From positions 1 to 9,098 of the forward strand of contig CALKHV010000030.1 in NCBI GenBank assembly GCA_937988865.1: DNA of 9,098 nt, given 5' to 3'. Positions 5,689 through 9,098 of this stretch are shown here, piece after piece (the stretch's first letter is position 1; each line of letters starts with the position of its first letter). This DNA comes from an uncultured Propionibacteriaceae bacterium (GTDB lineage Bacteria > Actinomycetota > Actinomycetes > Propionibacteriales > Propionibacteriaceae). The position numbers and the translations under genes were made by a program. The notes below the pieces were generated by a model. That model was not told the origin of the DNA. It made no database searches and saw only the letters and a list, made by a program, of their open reading frames with translations.

Positions 5689-6624
5689 ATGCAGATCACC
5701 CACCTGTCGCGCGCTCAGGCTGACGAGGCGATCGCCCTCTGGGACGCCTGCGAACTGACCCGACCATGGAACGAGCCACGCAGCGACCTGCTCCGGGCTC
5801 TGGAGGGGCCTGCGTCGACCATCCTCGCCGCGATCGACGCCCAGGCACTCGTGGGAACGGCCATGGTCGGCCACGACGGGCACCGCGGCTGGGTGTACTA
5901 CCTCGCGGTCGACCCCACCCGACGACACCAGGGAATCGGACGCGCGCTCATGGCTGCAGCGGAAGCCTGGCTGGGGGAGTGTGGTGCGCCGAAGATCCAG
6001 TTCATGGTCCGGTCGGTGAACGCCGCGGCGATCGACTTCTACACCCGTCTGGGCTACGACCTGCAGGACTGCGTGGTGATGGGCCGTCGACTCGAGGTCG
6101 AGCCGATGAGAGGCGCCCGGGCCCTGATCGAGGCCCTCACCCTGGGTGGCTGGACGGTCGCGACCGCCGAGTCACTCACCGGCGGACTCCTGGCCGGGGA
6201 CCTCGTCGGCGTGCCGGGCGCATCGAAGGTGTTCACCGGTGGTGTTGTCGCCTACGACACGGCGTTGAAGCACAGCCTCCTGGGAGTGGACGCCGACCTG
6301 TTGGCGACGCATGGCCCCGTGAATCCCCTCGTCGCACGGCAGATGGCCGAGGGCGCGCGGCAATCCTGCAGCGTCCAGGGACGGGTGGCCGATCTCGGGC
6401 TGGCCACGACCGGCGTCGCCGGGCCCGACGCTGATCCTCAGACCGGTCAACCCGCCGGCAGTGTGTTTGTCGGCGTGGCCACTGCACATGGCTCCCGGGC
6501 AGTGGCCCTGTCGCTCATCGGTGACAGGGCGGCGATCCGCGCGCAGACGGTCGCGGCCGCAATCACCGAGGCCCTCGCCGAAGCCAGCGTCCTCCACCCC
6601 GGGGCGAGGACGCACCCGGGGTGA
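5689..6624 (+). CDS. Fusion of a YpeA-like GNAT acetyltransferase and a CinA/PncC nicotinamide-nucleotide amidase domain
   Basis: This 311-residue protein has two complete domains. Residues 1-135 are a GNAT closely resembling YpeA: LWDACELTRPWNEPRSDL (18-34) is its signature, GHDGHRGWVYYLAVDP (61-76) leads into the acetyl-CoA turn RRHQGIGRAL (78-87), and the domain ends YTRLGYDLQDCVVMGRRL. Residues 140-300 are a CinA C-terminal domain: TVATAESLTGGLLAG (156-170) with the likely catalytic Ser162, VFTGGVVAYDTALKHSLLGV (181-200), ATTGVAGPDAD (239-249) and GSVFVGVA (257-264). That domain hydrolyses NMN to nicotinate mononucleotide and ammonia, salvaging NAD by-products. No stop separates the domains. 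A GAGG and an ATG at 6106 could also launch the CinA part alone. The ATG at 5689 is leaderless-looking. What the GNAT acetylates is unknown; YpeA has no established substrate that I know of. The last codons lie within a long hairpin shared with the convergent gene. Confidence 0.9.
   Translation: MQITHLSRAQADEAIALWDACELTRPWNEPRSDLLRALEGPASTILAAIDAQALVGTAMVGHDGHRGWVYYLAVDPTRRHQGIGRALMAAAEAWLGECGAPKIQFMVRSVNAAAIDFYTRLGYDLQDCVVMGRRLEVEPMRGARALIEALTLGGWTVATAESLTGGLLAGDLVGVPGASKVFTGGVVAYDTALKHSLLGVDADLLATHGPVNPLVARQMAEGARQSCSVQGRVADLGLATTGVAGPDADPQTGQPAGSVFVGVATAHGSRAVALSLIGDRAAIRAQTVAAAITEALAEASVLHPGARTHPG
6094..6108 (+). promoter_or_regulatory. Possible internal ribosome-binding site and start for a CinA-only product
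   Basis: GAGG at 6094-6097 lies 8 nt before an in-frame ATG at 6106-6108 (Met140 of the fusion). Translation from here would give a 172-residue protein beginning MRGARALIEALTLGGWTVAT, which matches where stand-alone PncC/CinA C-terminal proteins begin. It may be a relic of two once-separate, abutting genes or a live second start. Confidence 0.4.
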
Positions 6625-6630
6625 GGACGC
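6587..6630. terminator. Long hairpin between convergent GNAT-CinA and alpha-galactosidase genes
   Basis: The 5' arm 6587-6603 (GCGTCCTCCACCCCGGG) pairs with the 3' arm 6615-6630 (CCCGGGGTGAGGACGC) over 16 base pairs with one bulged C and an 11-nt loop. The TGA stop of GNAT-CinA (6622-6624) is inside the 3' arm and the convergent stop is at 6639, so it can act on both transcripts. No T-run follows on either strand. GAGGACGC also occurs in the loop (6606-6613), allowing a shorter alternative stem with GCGTCCTC (6587-6594). Confidence 0.65.
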
Positions 6631-6638
6631 CCCATCGA

Positions 6639-8897
6639 TCAGTCGACCGCGTCCACCAGGTAGATCAGCGCATGGTCGGGATTGACCGGTGCGTCGGTCA
6701 GCCCGTTGCTCGCCAGGATCGATCCCTTGAGCGTCACTCCCAGATCGTCGCCCACCTGCAGGAAGCGGGCCGGGCGTCCGGCCCTGAGGTCTTCGAGTTC
6801 GCTCGTCACGTCGCGCTTGACGCCCCACCACAGCGGCGGACGCAGGCCAGAGGGAATCGTCCCCACCACGAGCGGGGCCACCCGGTAATGACGTTCGGGA
6901 TCGAGCCCGGGCAGGCGGAGCCGCCCGAGCAGGGCCACGTCGGAGCGGTCGACCGAGGCGAAGGAGTAGATCGCACGGCTCCTGTCGGGTGCGACGACGC
7001 CGAACGCCGTGAGGGACGGATCAGGGAAGTCGAGGCGGACGAGGTCGCCGCCCAGCAGCAGGTCGCGGTGCTCCTTGTAGAACGCGATCCACTCGGCCAG
7101 TTCGGCCAACTCGTACTCCGTCGCGTGGCGAAGATCCCACTCGATACCGAGGTGACCGAAGATCGCCGTTGCAGCACGGAAGTTCAGCTCGTGGCTGCGT
7201 CCGGTCGTGTGGGAGACCCCGGACGCGATGTGCGAACCCATGAGTTCCGGCGGGATCAGTTGTTGCGTCCAGCGCATCATCTGCTGCCGGTCGTGGGGAT
7301 CGATGCAGTCAGAGACCCAGACCCGGTCAGTGCGCTCGAGGATGCCCAGATCGACGCGTGAGCCACCGGACGAGCAGGACTCGATCTCGAGCCCCGGGTG
7401 CGCAGCCTTGATCTCGTCGATCAGCCGGTAGACGGCGTCCGTCTGGTCGTGGACGCCGGCCAGACCCGAGGGACGCGTCCCCGCGTCGATCAGGTCGCGG
7501 TTGTGGTCCCACTTGATGTAGCCGATGTCGTACTCGGCCAGGATCGCGAAGATCGCGTCCCGGATGTAGTCGTAGCACTCGGGGATGCCCAGGTTGATCA
7601 CCTGCTGGTCACGCGAGAGCACGGGAGTGCGTCCGCCGGTGGCCATCACCCACTCGGGATGGGCGCGGGCGACGTCGGAATCGAGGTTCACCATCTCGGG
7701 CTCGAACCACAGGCCGAACTCCATGCCGAGTCCACGAACCTTGTTCACCAGGGGGTGCAGGCCCTCCGGCCAGACGTCCGCGGAGACGGTCCAGTCACCC
7801 AACCCGGCGTGGTCGTCCCTGCGGGCCCCGAACCAGCCGTCGTCGAGCACGTACCGCTCGACGCCGACGGACGCAGCCTTCTCGGCAAGTTCGAGGAGCG
7901 GCTCGATGGCGTGATCGAAATAGACGGCCTCCCAGACGTTGATGGTCACCGGACGCCTCATGGAGGGGTGGTTCGGACGCGCTCGAAGGTGGCGGTGGAA
8001 GCGACGCGCGACCGCGTCGAGGCCGATCCCGTAGGAGCCGTAGAGCCACGGGCTCGTGTAGGCCTCGCCCGGCTCCAGTCGCATTTCGCCCGGCAGCAGG
8101 AGTTCCCCGCCGCCGACGACCTGCTCGCCGGTGGAGAGGCGTTCGGCGTAGTGGGTGTGGTTCCCGCTCCAGCCGACGTGGACGCCCCAGACCTCGCCGT
8201 CACCGAACCCGAAGCCGGGAACGCCTGCGTGGAGCACGGTTGCGGCATCGGCGCCGGTCCGCCCCTTGCGTCCCTCGCGCAGGTGCGTCCCCACGATGAA
8301 GTCGCGGCGCTGCGGCACCCGTTCGCGGCCCCAGCGACCCGAGAAGTCCAGCAACTCCCGTGCGACCGGGGGCACGGGGTAGGTCAGCACCAGGTCATCG
8401 AGTGCGTACAGGTCGTCGGACGCATTGTGCAGGCTCGCCCGGGAACGCAGGAGGCCACTCGGAGTCAGCTCGATCGTCAACGAAAGGGTCAGACCAGCGA
8501 CGTCGTCGGACGCGTCCACCTCGACAACGGCCGCAGCCAGGGAGAGGAAGGTCGCGTCAGGCCCGGCAGCGTCCACGACCTCGCCGTTGACGGCGACCCT
8601 CGTCGTGGTGAAGCGGGGGGACCAGTCGGTGCCGGCCCGCGAGCCGGAGAGACCCGGACGCCCGACCCAGCCGGTCCAGTGTTCTGGCAGCAGGGCCACA
8701 CGAACCGGTTCATCGACCACGTTGGCCACGATGGGTGCCACCCCCGCAAGCACCATGGTGGTGGCGTCGTCCGCCGTGATGTCACCCAGGTCGGCGCCCC
8801 AGTGCACGATTGCGGGCAGGCGACCATGGAGCAGGTCGAGCACGAGTCCGCACCCTTGGGAGCGCAACGAGAGGAGTGCGTTGACGGACGGGGCCAT
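6639..8897 (-). CDS. Alpha-galactosidase, glycoside hydrolase family 36
   Basis: This 752-residue enzyme is predicted to remove terminal alpha-1,6-galactose from melibiose, raffinose and related oligosaccharides. It shows the full GH36 layout: an N-terminal beta-sandwich (about 1-310), a catalytic (beta/alpha)8 barrel opening VTINVWEAVYFDHA (317-330) and RYVLDDGWFGARRDDHAGLG (348-367), and a C-terminal beta domain (about 650-752). LWFEPEMVN (396-404) follows. The nucleophile is Asp464 in YIKWDHNRDL (460-469); the acid/base is Asp530 in WVSDCIDPHDRQ (527-538), and the 66-residue spacing matches characterised GH36 enzymes. The substrate-binding ESCSSGGSRVDLG (506-518) is also present. There is no signal peptide, so it acts in the cytoplasm on imported sugar. 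The ATG at 8897 has AAAGGA (8908-8903) 5 nt upstream. It lies 12 bp downstream of a LacI-family gene, in one operon. Names such as melA, rafA or agaA are used for the family; none is certain here. Confidence 0.96.
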   Translation of the reverse strand: MAPSVNALLSLRSQGCGLVLDLLHGRLPAIVHWGADLGDITADDATTMVLAGVAPIVANVVDEPVRVALLPEHWTGWVGRPGLSGSRAGTDWSPRFTTTRVAVNGEVVDAAGPDATFLSLAAAVVEVDASDDVAGLTLSLTIELTPSGLLRSRASLHNASDDLYALDDLVLTYPVPPVARELLDFSGRWGRERVPQRRDFIVGTHLREGRKGRTGADAATVLHAGVPGFGFGDGEVWGVHVGWSGNHTHYAERLSTGEQVVGGGELLLPGEMRLEPGEAYTSPWLYGSYGIGLDAVARRFHRHLRARPNHPSMRRPVTINVWEAVYFDHAIEPLLELAEKAASVGVERYVLDDGWFGARRDDHAGLGDWTVSADVWPEGLHPLVNKVRGLGMEFGLWFEPEMVNLDSDVARAHPEWVMATGGRTPVLSRDQQVINLGIPECYDYIRDAIFAILAEYDIGYIKWDHNRDLIDAGTRPSGLAGVHDQTDAVYRLIDEIKAAHPGLEIESCSSGGSRVDLGILERTDRVWVSDCIDPHDRQQMMRWTQQLIPPELMGSHIASGVSHTTGRSHELNFRAATAIFGHLGIEWDLRHATEYELAELAEWIAFYKEHRDLLLGGDLVRLDFPDPSLTAFGVVAPDRSRAIYSFASVDRSDVALLGRLRLPGLDPERHYRVAPLVVGTIPSGLRPPLWWGVKRDVTSELEDLRAGRPARFLQVGDDLGVTLKGSILASNGLTDAPVNPDHALIYLVDAVD

Positions 8898-8909
8898 GAT
8901 GGTCCTTTC

Positions 8910-9098
8910 TCAGAAGATGTGGTGGCGACGAAGCATCTCCACCGGCGGTCGTTCGGGTTTGATGGACGGATCGCACCCGCAGGACGCGCGCGTGATCAGG
9001 GAGGTGGGCACCTCGACGTGGATGCCTTCGCTGCCCGCGGGTCTCGAGAGCAGATCGAGAGCCTTGGACGCGAGCGTGGGGAGGTCCTGCTTGACCAC
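8910..9098 (-). CDS. LacI-family transcriptional regulator, C-terminal end only
   Basis: The reverse strand enters from the right edge and encodes the last 62 residues of a protein ending at TGA 8912-8910. The segment LPTLASKALDLLSRPAGSEG followed by VEVPTSLITRASCG is the usual end of the LacI/GalR sugar-binding domain: the last helix of the periplasmic-binding-protein-like fold, then a strand ending P-x-x-L-I-x-R-x-S-C/T. The DNA-binding helix-turn-helix lies outside the window. A roughly 19-residue basic tail after the fold (KPERPPVEMLRRHHIF) is longer than usual. It precedes the alpha-galactosidase gene by 12 bp on the same strand, so it probably controls that gene in response to an alpha-galactoside or galactose; the operator would be upstream, beyond the window. 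Confidence 0.85.
   Translation of the reverse strand: MVKQDLPTLASKALDLLSRPAGSEGIHVEVPTSLITRASCGCDPSIKPERPPVEMLRRHHIF

Noticed and set aside
1..9098. CRISPR array, tRNA, insertion sequence or phage genes
   Set aside because: I found no regularly spaced repeats, cloverleaf-like sequences, transposase motifs or phage proteins on either strand by eye.

Overview
The window reads as chromosomal DNA of a high-GC Gram-positive bacterium (Actinomycetota). The signs are very high GC with strong G/C preference at third codon positions, several starts that look leaderless (a -10-like hexamer 5-7 nt before ATG/GTG), and protein types common in that phylum. I cannot fix the genus. I see no tRNA, rRNA, CRISPR, insertion sequence or phage gene.

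Left part (1-2973): small, mostly single-gene units. The 5' part of a dihydrofolate-reductase/RibD-C-like protein (1-241, -) lies downstream of a conserved actinobacterial protein of unknown function (333-752, -). A RimJ/RimL-type GNAT acetyltransferase (908-1486, +) converges on a second GNAT (1515-2078, -), with a hairpin at the junction. A cold-shock-domain/DUF1294 membrane protein (2218-2799, +) follows. Its stop codon is followed in the same frame by 57 more codons of strongly coding-like, hydrophobic sequence (2800-2973), which look like a gene remnant or read-through extension.

Middle part (2899-5473, -): a compact three-gene operon of a 4-oxalocrotonate-tautomerase-family protein, a large LuxR-type regulator with a helical repeat-like N-terminal region and no P-loop ATPase, and a carboxymuconolactone-decarboxylase/AhpD-fold protein. 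The regulator probably controls its own operon. The substrate is unknown, and the family names should not be read as proof of a beta-ketoadipate pathway.

Right part (5689-9098): a two-domain protein joins a YpeA-like GNAT acetyltransferase to a CinA/PncC-type nicotinamide-nucleotide amidase in one frame (5689-6624, +), with a possible internal start for a CinA-only product. It converges on a GH36 alpha-galactosidase (6639-8897, -) across a long hairpin that overlaps the GNAT-CinA stop codon. The alpha-galactosidase lies 12 bp downstream of the 3' end of a LacI-family regulator gene (8910-9098, -), a typical local sugar-utilisation operon.

No wholly new system is evident. The most unusual items are the GNAT-CinA fusion, the in-frame reading frame after the DUF1294 stop, and the stop-overlapping hairpins at both convergent junctions.
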